This document shows positions 1 to 9,039 of a stretch of DNA of 20,485 bases, one piece after another. A program made the position numbers and the translations under genes. The number at the start of each line of letters is the position of its first letter. Position 1 is the first letter of the stretch. Under the pieces are notes generated by a model. That model saw nothing but the letters and a program-made list of their open reading frames with translations. It did no database searches and was not told where the DNA came from. Source of the stretch: a virus; the IMG/VR virus record IMGVR_UViG_3300032315_000017, positions 1 through 20,485 of that record; one strand, 5' to 3'.

Positions 1-984
1 AAACTCTTCTTCACCACCACCATTGACAAGCCACCAGCTAAACGTAGCAGGGTCAACCTTACCAGCAGCCCACTGCCTAATTACAAACGAAGAGTTTGAG
101 AATGTCTTAGCCCAGTCTCTGTTAGCATTGTCTTTGAAAGACCTATCCACAATCGTAGAGTTAGCCTCAAGCATACTAATCAAGGCATCATACTGAGTCA
201 TGAATGTTTCAGGCTTGACTGTTGTAGGATCAAGACCATTCTTATTAATCTCTGAAGTAATAGAACCAAGGACAAAGGCTCTCTGTGCCTTGGCTGCATC
301 AATAAGAGACAGAGAAGGAGACTCACCAGACTTCAGGATAGCATCAATGTTCTGTTGCTTAAACATTTTCTGGTATTCTTCATCCACTCTGGACTGGAAC
401 ATGGGCCTAGCCCTAAGTTCAAAAGCTTCCTTCTTACCCTGTGATTCCTTCTGAAGAGCAGCCATGTTGGCTTCAAATGTCTGTTGCTTGTGATAAGCAG
501 CAAAGATCATATCCTGCTGTACTTCGATATTACCCGGGGCAGACATCATTGCATCTGACACAGCAAGCTTACCTTCAGGCGATTCCTGCGCCCACTTAAG
601 TCTGTTCTCTTTGTTGATGTCTTCAATAGAGATACCTGTAACAGGATAAATCTCACCAGACACTTCACCAAAGAACTTGTTAAGATCATCCACATACATT
701 GGATATTCACGGTAAGCATTCTGCTGAAGAGACTTGAAAGTCACAGCCTTACGGGTAGGATCTTCAATCTGGTCAATCTTCATCATGTTAGAAGAGACAA
801 CCCTAAGAGCTTCAGCCTTCCTCTCAGCCTCAGTAGGAGCCTTTACTTCCTTCTCTTCTGTTGCTGTTCTAAAGATCTGACCCACAGAAGAGATAACCCC
901 AGAGTAGTCCATACTGGGTGGGGTATAGGCAGTTACATTAGTACCACCAATCTCTCTTACTTCAGGTTTAAAAAGTTCAGCCAT
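1..984 (-). CDS. Probable internal virion protein, partial (C-terminus beyond the window)
   Basis: An ATG at 984 opens a frame of 328 codons with no stop down to base 1, so the gene is cut by the window edge. It begins MAELFKPEVREIGG and follows the 1451-aa internal protein after a 5-base gap. A GGGAG ribosome binding site lies about ten bases upstream of the ATG. The visible part is hydrophilic and mostly helix-forming, rich in E, K, Q and A, with no signal peptide or membrane segment. Position in the ejection block suggests an internal core protein, perhaps the counterpart of T7 gp15, which otherwise has no candidate here. That assignment rests on synteny and general character; I see no diagnostic motif. 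The reading frame and start are secure, the function is not. Confidence 0.75.
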   Translation of the reverse strand, partial: MAELFKPEVREIGGTNVTAYTPPSMDYSGVISSVGQIFRTATEEKEVKAPTEAERKAEALRVVSSNMMKIDQIEDPTRKAVTFKSLQQNAYREYPMYVDDLNKFFGEVSGEIYPVTGISIEDINKENRLKWAQESPEGKLAVSDAMMSAPGNIEVQQDMIFAAYHKQQTFEANMAALQKESQGKKEAFELRARPMFQSRVDEEYQKMFKQQNIDAILKSGESPSLSLIDAAKAQRAFVLGSITSEINKNGLDPTTVKPETFMTQYDALISMLEANSTIVDRSFKDNANRDWAKTFSNSSFVIRQWAAGKVDPATFSWWLVNGGGEEEF

Positions 985-989
985 ATTAT

Positions 990-3900
990 TTATTCTCCCA
1001 ACTTCTGGAACTGTCTAGACAGACCCTGCTTGGCTGTCAGGCTATCCTGTTGAATAGCAATTTCACTCAGAGACTTCCAACTTTCTTGACTTCTTTTGAT
1101 TACGTCTTTCTGTTGGGCAAAGTTCAATGGGGCCAACAAGGACTTGATCTCATCCCTGATTCCTTCCGCAGAACGATAGTCTCTTTCTTGGATATACTTA
1201 CCTTTCAGTCTGGTAAGTTCACGTACTCTGTCAGTAACACTGGCAATCATGTCTTTCTCTGCAAACAGTGTCTGCTTCATATCGTAGTACATCTCAACTT
1301 CTTGGAAGGGGATACCCAAGGTGTTCCACAAAACATTCCAAGGATTCATACCTTCAGCTAGAACCTGACCCTTCTTATTCACAAACTCTCCGGTCTGCAT
1401 AAGATAGTAAGCCTGAGTAGCCTTGTTCCAAGTAGAGATATTTCGGAGGACCTTATTCAGATCATACTGCTTAAGTGTAATATCTGAGGTAAAGATAGAT
1501 CCTACCAGACCAATAGCACCCATGCCAGAATCATAAGCAATGGAACCAGCAGGACCGCCAAGAATCTCTATAAAGTTCTTGTCCATGATGTCTTGCCAAA
1601 GCTGGTTAAGACCTTCGCCTGTGCCGAGTCTTGCGCTCAAGGCAGTGTCTTCACTCGTCACATTTGACAGAATTAAGTCTAGCATACCATATCTAAGAGT
1701 TGTATACAAGTCTTTATTTATACCCTCAGAGGTTTGATCCACAAAGGCATTAAGACCCACACTGGCAAACGGGACACCAGCAGCACCAAAGAAAGCAATC
1801 TGGCTAAGACCAAGCCTTGTCTTTTCAGCACCACTCAGGTTTCTGCCAAAGAAGATATTCTCCATCAGTCTTGCCTGATAACCAAGCCACTGCGTAGGCA
1901 AAGACCAGAAGCCTTGTTGCCAAGGTGCAGCAGAGGCTCTTGTCATATTCATTGTCAGAGTATCAGCCCTCTTGGTGATGAACTCATCCATGATCCTATA
2001 GCCAGAATCTGTGGCAATATCCAATGTAGGATAAGCCTTTCTGAAATCCCTATAGGCCACATTCGTAGCCATGAGTCGGCCAATTCTGTCACCTTCATTA
2101 AAGAACATACGACCAGATTCTCTGATGTTTCTGATTACACCACGGGTCATATCATAGGTTGAGTTAATCTCAGAAATATTCTGGTTAACCTGAAACCTAC
2201 CAGACTTGTACATATAGTCTACGACTTCAAGGAAGTCCTTCTCAGGCATACCAATAAAAGCACTAGACCTTTTATACAAAGCCTTAAGTACCTCAGGGTT
2301 TCTGTTGATCATGGCAATACGCATAGGGAGATATGCAGCAGCAGCCTTTAGACCATGCAGAGGAGAAACAGCCATGATAGACAAGGCAGCAGAACCTTGG
2401 ACAAGAAGCTGATCGATGTTGAATAGACCCATCTTAAGGTCAAAGGCAAAGGATCTAAGGGCCACATCCGGCCTGAAGCTCATCTTGTCGATGACATCAA
2501 TACCAGACTTCTCAAAGATGAACTCGCCAAAGCCAGTCATTCTTCTATTCCAAACTTGAGCAAAGTCATTTGTCTCATTAAGTCTGTTCATGATAACTCT
2601 TCTTTCAGTTCTGAAGAGATCACCAGCCTTGTTGTTGGCAAACTTGGCCTGTCTTAACTGCTCAACAAAAGGAAGCTTTTCAATCTGGCTAAGATTGGTA
2701 ATAGCATTATTAGCCCTAGCCCCTTTTAGGAAACCTTCAATAGCCTTATAAGAGTACTCTCTTTCAGCAATGTAGTTGATACCCTTGGCAAAGTCTCTTT
2801 CAACTGAGACAAGAGAATCAACTTGCTTAAACTGTCCACTGCCATAACCATAGATTACATCATTGTCTAAGTTACCCTTGGCATACAGTTCTTCGTATGT
2901 GGTAAACTTACCAAGCCTATAGTTCTCAAACTGACCAACACCAACTGAGGGTAGTTCAGCGCCCTTAGTCACAATCTCTACATCTCCTTCAATACCAGAC
3001 TTTGCAAGGTACTTTTCAAAGAGATCGATGTCTTCGATGTTGGGGTTAAATCCGTTGTTAGCCTTGACAAGATCATCAGCCGCAGACTTGCTAATTGCCC
3101 CAGATTTTAAGTCTGCAAGGGTCTTCATCAAAGACTTAATATCCTTGGCAGCATCGGCAAGTTCCTTTGCTGTTCTACCCACAAACACAATACCGGGAGT
3201 CAAGTTAAGAACATTACCAGAAAGATCTGATCTGATTTTTCTAGAGGCAAGAAAACCATGAATATTCCCTGTCTCCCTATACCCACCAGCAATCTTGGGT
3301 ACAACATCTGACAGAGTTACAGGTCTAGAAGACTTCAGAGAACCCGTGGCATATAGAACTTTCTTACCATCAATAACCGGGGCATTGTCCACATCCACGA
3401 TCTGGTAAAGATTATTCTGCTTCTTGTTCCTCTTCAGAGCAAACAAAGTCTTTCTGTCGATTACCTTACCTGTGCTAAGGTCAAGAACAAAGTTCTGGGG
3501 ATACTCTTTAGTAGACGGGAGATTACCAACATCATCCAGCTTCTTCATCCGGTAGAAGTTAATGCCATCACCAGTACCCATGAACTGGCCGTACCTCTCA
3601 CCAGATGTTCTCTTCAGGACCTTATCAGCATCAAGCCAACGTGCAGTCTCAGAGAGCTTGTATGTAGAGACATACGCATCCTGAACTTCCTGTGTAGCCT
3701 CACGCCCAGTCTGCTTACGATACACATCCTTGAACTCAGAGAGATCATACCAGTCACTGTCTTCAATATTCAGCTTAGAGATAACCTGATCAAGACCTCT
3801 CTTGTCAGCCCTAGAGACCTTCTTCAAAAGGTTATTGTGTTCTTTCACAATCTCTGATTCGACATAACCAATCTGCTGAAGACCTCTCTTCAGAGTTGTG

Positions 3901-5345
3901 TTAAGTCTATCGGAAGAGGTAATCTCAGGAGAGGCAAACCAATCAAAGACAGAAGATCTAAGTTCTGAAGCTTCTGTGGCAGAGGCCAGTCCCTTCATAC
4001 CAAGGTTTCTCTCAAGGGCTACAACATACCCCTCAGGGCCATCACCCTTGGCATTAACACCATACGGTTCTACCTTACCACCAAAGGGCTTTGCAAACTT
4101 CTGAGCATTAGCCCAGTCGTTGAACGGTACACCGTCTTCTCTGCCAAGAGTAATCTTCACGGCAAAGTTATCCAGACCTAAGTCTCTTTCCTGAATATCC
4201 AAGACATGGAACTTGTTCTTTTTCTCAAGGTAATTCTTGTACCTTGTCTTTGAAGCCTGAAGCATCTCAGGTGAATAGATACCACGGTAAGCCGCAGCAA
4301 CCTTTTCAAAGTAATCGTTGGCTACTTCATTAGCCAGAGTAGGTTTAAGGGTGGCACCAAGGCCATTAGAACCCACAGCAGAAGACCCGGGAGCCGCATG
4401 AGTGGCAAGGTTGACTGATGTCTGCCCAGTACTCAAGGCATTGTCTACCACAGCATTAGCCGCTGCTTTGCCTCCTGTAGCCTCTGCTACCTGTGCAGCA
4501 TCCGTAGCCAAAGAAAGCTTTGCAGTTGTACCTGTTGTCCTTGCTACGGCTTTACCAGCAGTAAGAACCTTACCAATAGGAACAAAGCCAGCCACATCAG
4601 CAGCCAGCCAAAGACCTTCGTTCTCTGTTGTACCCATCGTATTGATTGTGTTAAACCGGGACCAGTACAGAAGAGAATTATCACCAAAGATACCTAGCTC
4701 TTTGGCCTTTTGAGCAAACTTTCTGGCAAGCATTCTCTTCTTGTTTAGATCAGTCTCAAGGAAGATCTCCATGTACTGTTCTCTGCCAAGCTGAGACTTA
4801 CCCATCCAGTCTCCAGCACTTGTTTCTGTAACGCCAAGGAAGTTCTCAGCAACACCTACAGTGGCTTCTCTGGCAAACATACCAAGGAAAGATCCAACAT
4901 ACCCAAGCATGGACTCATCCGGGGCATTGGCCTTAAACTCTTCAGACAGGATAGCCATCGTCAAAGCAGTCTGATCCACATCAGGATTAAATCTGTCTAC
5001 GACAATATTCTCAATTACGTCTTTGCTTTCCTGTGCATTCTCAATGTACTGGGTATTCTTCTGATAAGTATTCAGAGTTTGTCTAAAAGATTCTGGTGTA
5101 AAGTTTTCTGTATAAGCCTTCTCAACAAGATCAGGCTGTTCCTTTTCCATGAAGATATCGTAGTACTTTCCGTCTTCAACAGCAGTCAAAGCTTCTTGAA
5201 CAGGGATGTTGTTATGCTGTGCATACCTCTCTGCCAAAGAGAGCTTGTACTTCTTGCTCTTCTCAACCTTTTGAGAGACTTCTTCCTCGCTAGGAAAAAG
5301 ACTTTCTACTACCTCAAAGGTTCCATCTTCAGGGAAAAGGCTCAT
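990..5345 (-). CDS. Giant internal virion / DNA ejection protein (T7 gp16-like by position and size)
   Basis: At 1451 aa this is the largest gene in the window, close to the size of T7 gp16 (about 1.3 thousand residues). It follows a small gp14-like protein through a TAATG overlap at 5345. The N-terminal 230 residues are charged and helical. A hydrophobic segment near residues 245-262 leads into an Ala/Thr/Gly-rich linker to about 330. Soluble mixed sequence follows. The C-terminal third has amphipathic or hydrophobic stretches near residues 965-1015 and 1180-1205, as expected for a protein that enters or crosses membranes during genome ejection. I see no lysozyme or lytic transglycosylase motif at the N-terminus, where T7 gp16 carries one. 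Known of the family: such proteins are packaged inside the capsid and ejected to form a channel across the envelope. That this one does so is inference from size, place and neighbours. Confidence 0.8.
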   Translation of the reverse strand: MSLFPEDGTFEVVESLFPSEEEVSQKVEKSKKYKLSLAERYAQHNNIPVQEALTAVEDGKYYDIFMEKEQPDLVEKAYTENFTPESFRQTLNTYQKNTQYIENAQESKDVIENIVVDRFNPDVDQTALTMAILSEEFKANAPDESMLGYVGSFLGMFAREATVGVAENFLGVTETSAGDWMGKSQLGREQYMEIFLETDLNKKRMLARKFAQKAKELGIFGDNSLLYWSRFNTINTMGTTENEGLWLAADVAGFVPIGKVLTAGKAVARTTGTTAKLSLATDAAQVAEATGGKAAANAVVDNALSTGQTSVNLATHAAPGSSAVGSNGLGATLKPTLANEVANDYFEKVAAAYRGIYSPEMLQASKTRYKNYLEKKNKFHVLDIQERDLGLDNFAVKITLGREDGVPFNDWANAQKFAKPFGGKVEPYGVNAKGDGPEGYVVALERNLGMKGLASATEASELRSSVFDWFASPEITSSDRLNTTLKRGLQQIGYVESEIVKEHNNLLKKVSRADKRGLDQVISKLNIEDSDWYDLSEFKDVYRKQTGREATQEVQDAYVSTYKLSETARWLDADKVLKRTSGERYGQFMGTGDGINFYRMKKLDDVGNLPSTKEYPQNFVLDLSTGKVIDRKTLFALKRNKKQNNLYQIVDVDNAPVIDGKKVLYATGSLKSSRPVTLSDVVPKIAGGYRETGNIHGFLASRKIRSDLSGNVLNLTPGIVFVGRTAKELADAAKDIKSLMKTLADLKSGAISKSAADDLVKANNGFNPNIEDIDLFEKYLAKSGIEGDVEIVTKGAELPSVGVGQFENYRLGKFTTYEELYAKGNLDNDVIYGYGSGQFKQVDSLVSVERDFAKGINYIAEREYSYKAIEGFLKGARANNAITNLSQIEKLPFVEQLRQAKFANNKAGDLFRTERRVIMNRLNETNDFAQVWNRRMTGFGEFIFEKSGIDVIDKMSFRPDVALRSFAFDLKMGLFNIDQLLVQGSAALSIMAVSPLHGLKAAAAYLPMRIAMINRNPEVLKALYKRSSAFIGMPEKDFLEVVDYMYKSGRFQVNQNISEINSTYDMTRGVIRNIRESGRMFFNEGDRIGRLMATNVAYRDFRKAYPTLDIATDSGYRIMDEFITKRADTLTMNMTRASAAPWQQGFWSLPTQWLGYQARLMENIFFGRNLSGAEKTRLGLSQIAFFGAAGVPFASVGLNAFVDQTSEGINKDLYTTLRYGMLDLILSNVTSEDTALSARLGTGEGLNQLWQDIMDKNFIEILGGPAGSIAYDSGMGAIGLVGSIFTSDITLKQYDLNKVLRNISTWNKATQAYYLMQTGEFVNKKGQVLAEGMNPWNVLWNTLGIPFQEVEMYYDMKQTLFAEKDMIASVTDRVRELTRLKGKYIQERDYRSAEGIRDEIKSLLAPLNFAQQKDVIKRSQESWKSLSEIAIQQDSLTAKQGLSRQFQKLGE

Positions 5346-5836
5346 TAAGGATACCCCATCCCAAGACCTCTGGACTGAATCGGGTTAGCCATCTTGCCAA
5401 GTTGCTTCATACCAGAGTTGTAAAGACCAGAGCCAAGATACCCAAGTTCACCACCAATAGATGCAACACCCTGTGCAATACCAGCGTTGGTCTGATACTG
5501 AGCGGCATTGTTAAGGAAGCCCTGCTGCTTGTCAACAGACCTGGCCGACATCTGCTGGAACCCAAGGGTAGACAAGACCTGATTCTGTAGGCCACTCAGG
5601 CCACCAGTAAGACCTGTGCCGCCCATACCACCAATCTGTGCAGCCACATTGACTGTCTGCCCTGCGGCAATAGCCTGTGATCTGAGAAGCTGTCTACGCT
5701 CCCTTTCATCAGCAGCCCTCTGAAGTCTACGCTGTTCCTTCATGGCCTTCTGCTGCTCTTCCATAGCCTTCTGTTGGGAGTACATCCCAAAGACACTGGC
5801 ACCAATGCCAATAACCGCTCCTGCTGCTTGCGCCAT
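5345..5836 (-). CDS. Small internal virion protein, T7 gp14-like
   Basis: This 163-aa protein starts with MAQAAGAVIGIGASVFGMYS, a small-residue hydrophobic segment (about residues 4-19). A strongly charged coiled-coil-like region rich in Q, E, K and R follows (about 20-58), then a Gly/Ala/Gln-rich tail. This architecture is typical of short internal core or ejection proteins encoded just before the giant internal protein, as gp14 is in T7. Its ATG directly abuts the TAA of the upstream acetyltransferase gene, and its own TAA shares one base with the ATG of the 1451-aa gene. The three genes are therefore almost certainly translated as a coupled unit. The role is inferred from composition and context; no catalytic motif is present. 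Confidence 0.75.
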   Translation of the reverse strand: MAQAAGAVIGIGASVFGMYSQQKAMEEQQKAMKEQRRLQRAADERERRQLLRSQAIAAGQTVNVAAQIGGMGGTGLTGGLSGLQNQVLSTLGFQQMSARSVDKQQGFLNNAAQYQTNAGIAQGVASIGGELGYLGSGLYNSGMKQLGKMANPIQSRGLGMGYP

Positions 5837-6301
5837 TTAAATATCCTTCCAATAAATAACTTCTTTTTCTGAGTACCCTAGCCCTTTATAAAGTCTACCC
5901 AGATTCTTTGGGCTAAGGTTTGTGAAAGTACTAACAGAAAGTACGTCTGCTTTCTTGTATCTACCCCATGCCTCAAAAGCCTTGAGCATTTCTTTTCCGT
6001 ACTTCCGATATTCTTCCTCTACAAAGATCGACATACAGTATGCCATCATGGAAGAATGAAAGTAATGCGGGGTCAGGTAGCCAAAGACATAACCTTGGAC
6101 TTTGCCATTGATGACAAGCGAGATACCAGTAGCGCTGTCATTCTTCAGGGCTTCTTTGAATAGGGCTTCTATCCGGTCTTCCTCAAACTCTCTGTCTGGT
6201 ACAGCAGCTTTGACAGGAACCTTGGATAGTCTTACGATGTCTTCATAGTCTTCTGGTCTGAAGTATCTTATACTGACGTTAGTATCTTGGATTTGATCCA
6301 C
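5837..6301 (-). CDS. GNAT-family N-acetyltransferase in the tail/ejection operon
   Basis: The predicted 154-aa protein has the GNAT layout: an N-terminal strand with SIRYFRPEDYEDIVRL (residues 10-25), a central strand pair around SLVINGKVQGYVFGYL (61-76), the beta4 segment CMSIFVEEEYRKYGKEML with an acetyl-CoA pyrophosphate-loop-like RKYGKE (99-104), and a C-terminal NLGRLYKGLGYSEKEVIYWK (133-152). The start is GTG at 6301, overlapping the end of the tail tubular B-like gene by 23 bases; no in-frame ATG gives the full domain. GNAT enzymes move an acetyl group from acetyl-CoA to an amine. The substrate here is unknown. It sits between the tail tubular B-like and gp14-like genes, exactly where T7 has gene 13, so it may be a virion or assembly protein as well as, or instead of, an enzyme. 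Confidence in the fold is high, in the role low. Confidence 0.8.
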   Translation of the reverse strand: MDQIQDTNVSIRYFRPEDYEDIVRLSKVPVKAAVPDREFEEDRIEALFKEALKNDSATGISLVINGKVQGYVFGYLTPHYFHSSMMAYCMSIFVEEEYRKYGKEMLKAFEAWGRYKKADVLSVSTFTNLSPKNLGRLYKGLGYSEKEVIYWKDI

Positions 6302-8705
6302 TTACAATTTCCCAACCAATAAGATAGAAATCCTTGCCAGCTTGAGACTCAAAGCGCATACGCATTACTCTGCCCTTACCTCTGATTTTAGTCCTAGCAA
6401 CAATTGTATCATATGGATAAGTAAATGTCAAATCATCTGGATCAACCGTAGGATAGTTTATAATTCGGTATACCTCACTCGGGTTACTCCACCGGGAACT
6501 ATCACCAGACAGGTCCCATTTAACTGTCAGAAGACATCCTGAGGGGTAGTCAGCCGTATACCCACCACCCACAGCTACAAAGTTCTGTTCTGTCCTCTTG
6601 AAGTATGTGGTGATATACGGGGTATTCTTCTTCAGCGTAGCAGAACCCATGAAATCATATCCAGTCTCTGCATACGAAGAGTAGTCAGCAGATCCCCAAT
6701 CCACAAAGTCTCTGTTTCTAAACTCTGCAAAGGTAAGCTTACCAGAAGCAGTCCTGACAATAAACTTTACTTCTGTCAGATTAGAGCCAGAAGAAGTAAT
6801 GGTCTGGATAACATTGTCTGAAGCTGCGGTAATAACATTATCAGCATTGACAAGGATATCATAGTCTACAGGAGAAGATCCAAGACCGGAAAGGAAAAAG
6901 GCATCAAGAATATACGGACTTGTACCAGTTGTATTCTCAACTTGCCAAGGGAAATAAGCTTGGAGTGTCATATCCAAGATAAGGATATTGGTTTTCTTAT
7001 GCTCCACAGTTTCAGTTTCAGAAGGATACATCCAGTAAATACGGTTATTCAACCTGTCATAGACTGATGAAGCCTCAATCTTTTTCTGATTACTAATCCC
7101 GTCATAGAATGTCTTGATAGTCTCTGAGATATTGGTAACAGCAGGGGTACTGTTTTCATTCGAGATTGCAAAGATACCAGACACACCCCAATAGATCGGA
7201 GTACCGGATACGTTTACCAGAGTCTTTCTGTCCACAATACCAAAGTTAGAGATCTTACTGACGTAGTACTCAGTAGCCTTAAAGACCTGATCAACACCAC
7301 CGATAACCCATACACCATTGCTGGCAAGAACATAAAGAACAGATCCTGTGGTAAACAAGGCTAGGATGTTATTGGCTTCTGGAATAACAATATACCCACC
7401 GTCAGAGTCTACAAGTCCTGCGGTATCTTCTGCGGAAGGATCTGCGTTCTGATAGCAACGTCCAAAGTCTTTCTTATTCTCAATAGTCTTGGTAAAAAAG
7501 ATCTTACCACCGTTCTTTACTGAGTTAAGTCCTGCATACCAAATACGACCAGCATAGGCTTCTGTGCAGTTAAATCTAGCAGTCTCAACAATTGTGGTTA
7601 GACCTGTGATAGCACCCGGAGGAGCATCAGCAGTAGCAGAAGTTCTGTTTTGACTAAAAAAGTTTAATATATAACGACCATTAGGAGCAAGAGTAGACCC
7701 TTGCTTCAAAGCAAAAAATTGATCATCACTCATAGAAGTATTAGTATTTCTACTAACCCACCACGGTTTATTTCTTGGTGGATAATCTGATCTATTTAAA
7801 CCACTGGAATTGCTTCTCCAATAAGTGTATGGACTAGATCTGTTTCCTAAATTAGTTTTTTCAGCCCAACCCATATTATAAAGATCATACTGGTAATTTT
7901 TTGTAATACTTGTAGGAGTCTTTTCAGTAGCAGTATCCCAATAAGTTTCATAAACAAAACCTGTGGCAGACGTTGTAGCCAGATTTGCGCCTGTCAGGGC
8001 ATACGTAAAAGTTGTACTTGTTGGTGTAGAAGCCACCACAAAAGATCCATTAAAGATACCAAGAGAACCATTGACTTGGATTGCATCTCCTACATTAAGC
8101 ACATGCGCTGCATTTGTTGTAATAGTAACAACATTACTTGTTCTTGAAATAGAAGTTATGTTTGAGGACATACCAAGATATTCAAAGTCTCTGACCTTGA
8201 TAACAATAATCTCAACAGAGATTGTATCAGAGGATGGAGTGTACTCAACAGAGATAGGGTTGATAGCCGCAGAAGTAATAATCAAAGAACCAGTAATTGA
8301 CGAAGTACTAATAGGCGTCTCAGACACGCTGTAACTGTTACCAGCAGAGTAGTTGCTAAGGTTGATGCTAAAAGACTTCTCAGAAGCAGAAGTAGTATCA
8401 TAGCTTTTGTCGTAGAAGTAAACCATATTGTTTACCTGTACAACAAGGAACTCTGTACCACCGATACCAGACACATTCTGCCAGTTTTCTTTATGAATAA
8501 AGTCACCGGAGGCTACAGAAAAGCTACTGTCCTGATAGTTAATCTCGTATTCAATACCTCTACGTCTCTGTCTGGCCCCGTTCTTCAACAGGTCACAGTT
8601 AAGTTCATCTGAAGAAGCACCCTCAGGGAACGTCATCACTGTAGCTTCAGTGACAAGTCCCTTGTTGAAGGTGTTTACAGGCTTTAGATTAACTTGCTGT
8701 GGCAA
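6279..8705 (-). CDS. Tail tubular protein B-like tail nozzle protein (T7 gp12-like)
   Basis: This 808-aa protein opens MPQQVNLKPVNTFNKGLVTE, then PEGASSDELNCDLLKNGARQ, the opening pattern of T7 gp12-like tail tube proteins: an initial glycine-containing strand, then a 'D/N ... G ... R' segment. The remainder is beta-rich. Residues about 183-253 look like an inserted beta-sandwich repeat of a type common in phage structural proteins (VVTITTNAAHVLNVGD, FNGSFVV, TTFTYALTG). The start is TTG at 8705 with an AAGGA ribosome binding site eight bases upstream; the first in-frame ATG is about 23 codons in and would remove the conserved opening. It overlaps the 116-aa gene by 17 bases and the acetyltransferase by 23. 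Expected role: distal part of the short tail tube on the particle. The stretch 7680-7920 is more AT-rich than its surroundings. Confidence 0.8.
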   Translation of the reverse strand: MPQQVNLKPVNTFNKGLVTEATVMTFPEGASSDELNCDLLKNGARQRRRGIEYEINYQDSSFSVASGDFIHKENWQNVSGIGGTEFLVVQVNNMVYFYDKSYDTTSASEKSFSINLSNYSAGNSYSVSETPISTSSITGSLIITSAAINPISVEYTPSSDTISVEIIVIKVRDFEYLGMSSNITSISRTSNVVTITTNAAHVLNVGDAIQVNGSLGIFNGSFVVASTPTSTTFTYALTGANLATTSATGFVYETYWDTATEKTPTSITKNYQYDLYNMGWAEKTNLGNRSSPYTYWRSNSSGLNRSDYPPRNKPWWVSRNTNTSMSDDQFFALKQGSTLAPNGRYILNFFSQNRTSATADAPPGAITGLTTIVETARFNCTEAYAGRIWYAGLNSVKNGGKIFFTKTIENKKDFGRCYQNADPSAEDTAGLVDSDGGYIVIPEANNILALFTTGSVLYVLASNGVWVIGGVDQVFKATEYYVSKISNFGIVDRKTLVNVSGTPIYWGVSGIFAISNENSTPAVTNISETIKTFYDGISNQKKIEASSVYDRLNNRIYWMYPSETETVEHKKTNILILDMTLQAYFPWQVENTTGTSPYILDAFFLSGLGSSPVDYDILVNADNVITAASDNVIQTITSSGSNLTEVKFIVRTASGKLTFAEFRNRDFVDWGSADYSSYAETGYDFMGSATLKKNTPYITTYFKRTEQNFVAVGGGYTADYPSGCLLTVKWDLSGDSSRWSNPSEVYRIINYPTVDPDDLTFTYPYDTIVARTKIRGKGRVMRMRFESQAGKDFYLIGWEIVSGSNPRY

Positions 8706-9039
8706 CCTTTAATTCCTTTTTCTTCAGAGGAGGGGCCTTCTCTTCACCAAACATCTTATCCCACTTAGCCTGTTTGGTTTCCTTGGCATGTTCAAGGAAA
8801 AACTTAAGAGCCTTTAGAGCAATCTTTCTTGAGGTAAAAGTCCCTGATAGTTCTTCAGCAACCTCACCACCATTGTCCTGACGGATCTTGAACATCCCAT
8901 ATCCGTCTTCAGGCTTGTAAATAATATACTTTGCTTTTCTCTTAGATGAAGTAACACTCATCAGAGTGCCTTCAGGATTCTCTTCAACAATAATATCAGT
9001 AACTCTTCCTGCGTCAGTAACGCTTTCTTCCATAATCAT
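8689..9039 (-). CDS. Hypothetical phage protein between the two tail tubular-like genes
   Basis: I do not recognise this 116-aa protein. It is soluble and has a compact central part (KAKYIIYKPEDGYGMFKIRQ, then GTFTSRKIALKALKFFLEHA). The last 25 residues are highly charged and Lys-rich. There is no signal peptide, membrane helix or catalytic motif. Two start choices exist, ATG at 9039 or ATG at 9033 (MIME...); the ribosome binding site does not clearly decide between them. It overlaps the upstream adaptor gene by 26 bases and the downstream tail tubular B-like gene by 17, so it belongs to the tail operon. A small tail assembly or minor structural role is possible but unsupported. Confidence 0.7.
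   Translation of the reverse strand: MIMEESVTDAGRVTDIIVEENPEGTLMSVTSSKRKAKYIIYKPEDGYGMFKIRQDNGGEVAEELSGTFTSRKIALKALKFFLEHAKETKQAKWDKMFGEEKAPPLKKKELKVATAS

Noticed and set aside
200-454. Plus-strand frame near the left edge
   Set aside because: It is antisense to the partial internal virion gene, which is open across the whole interval and has a good start and ribosome binding site.
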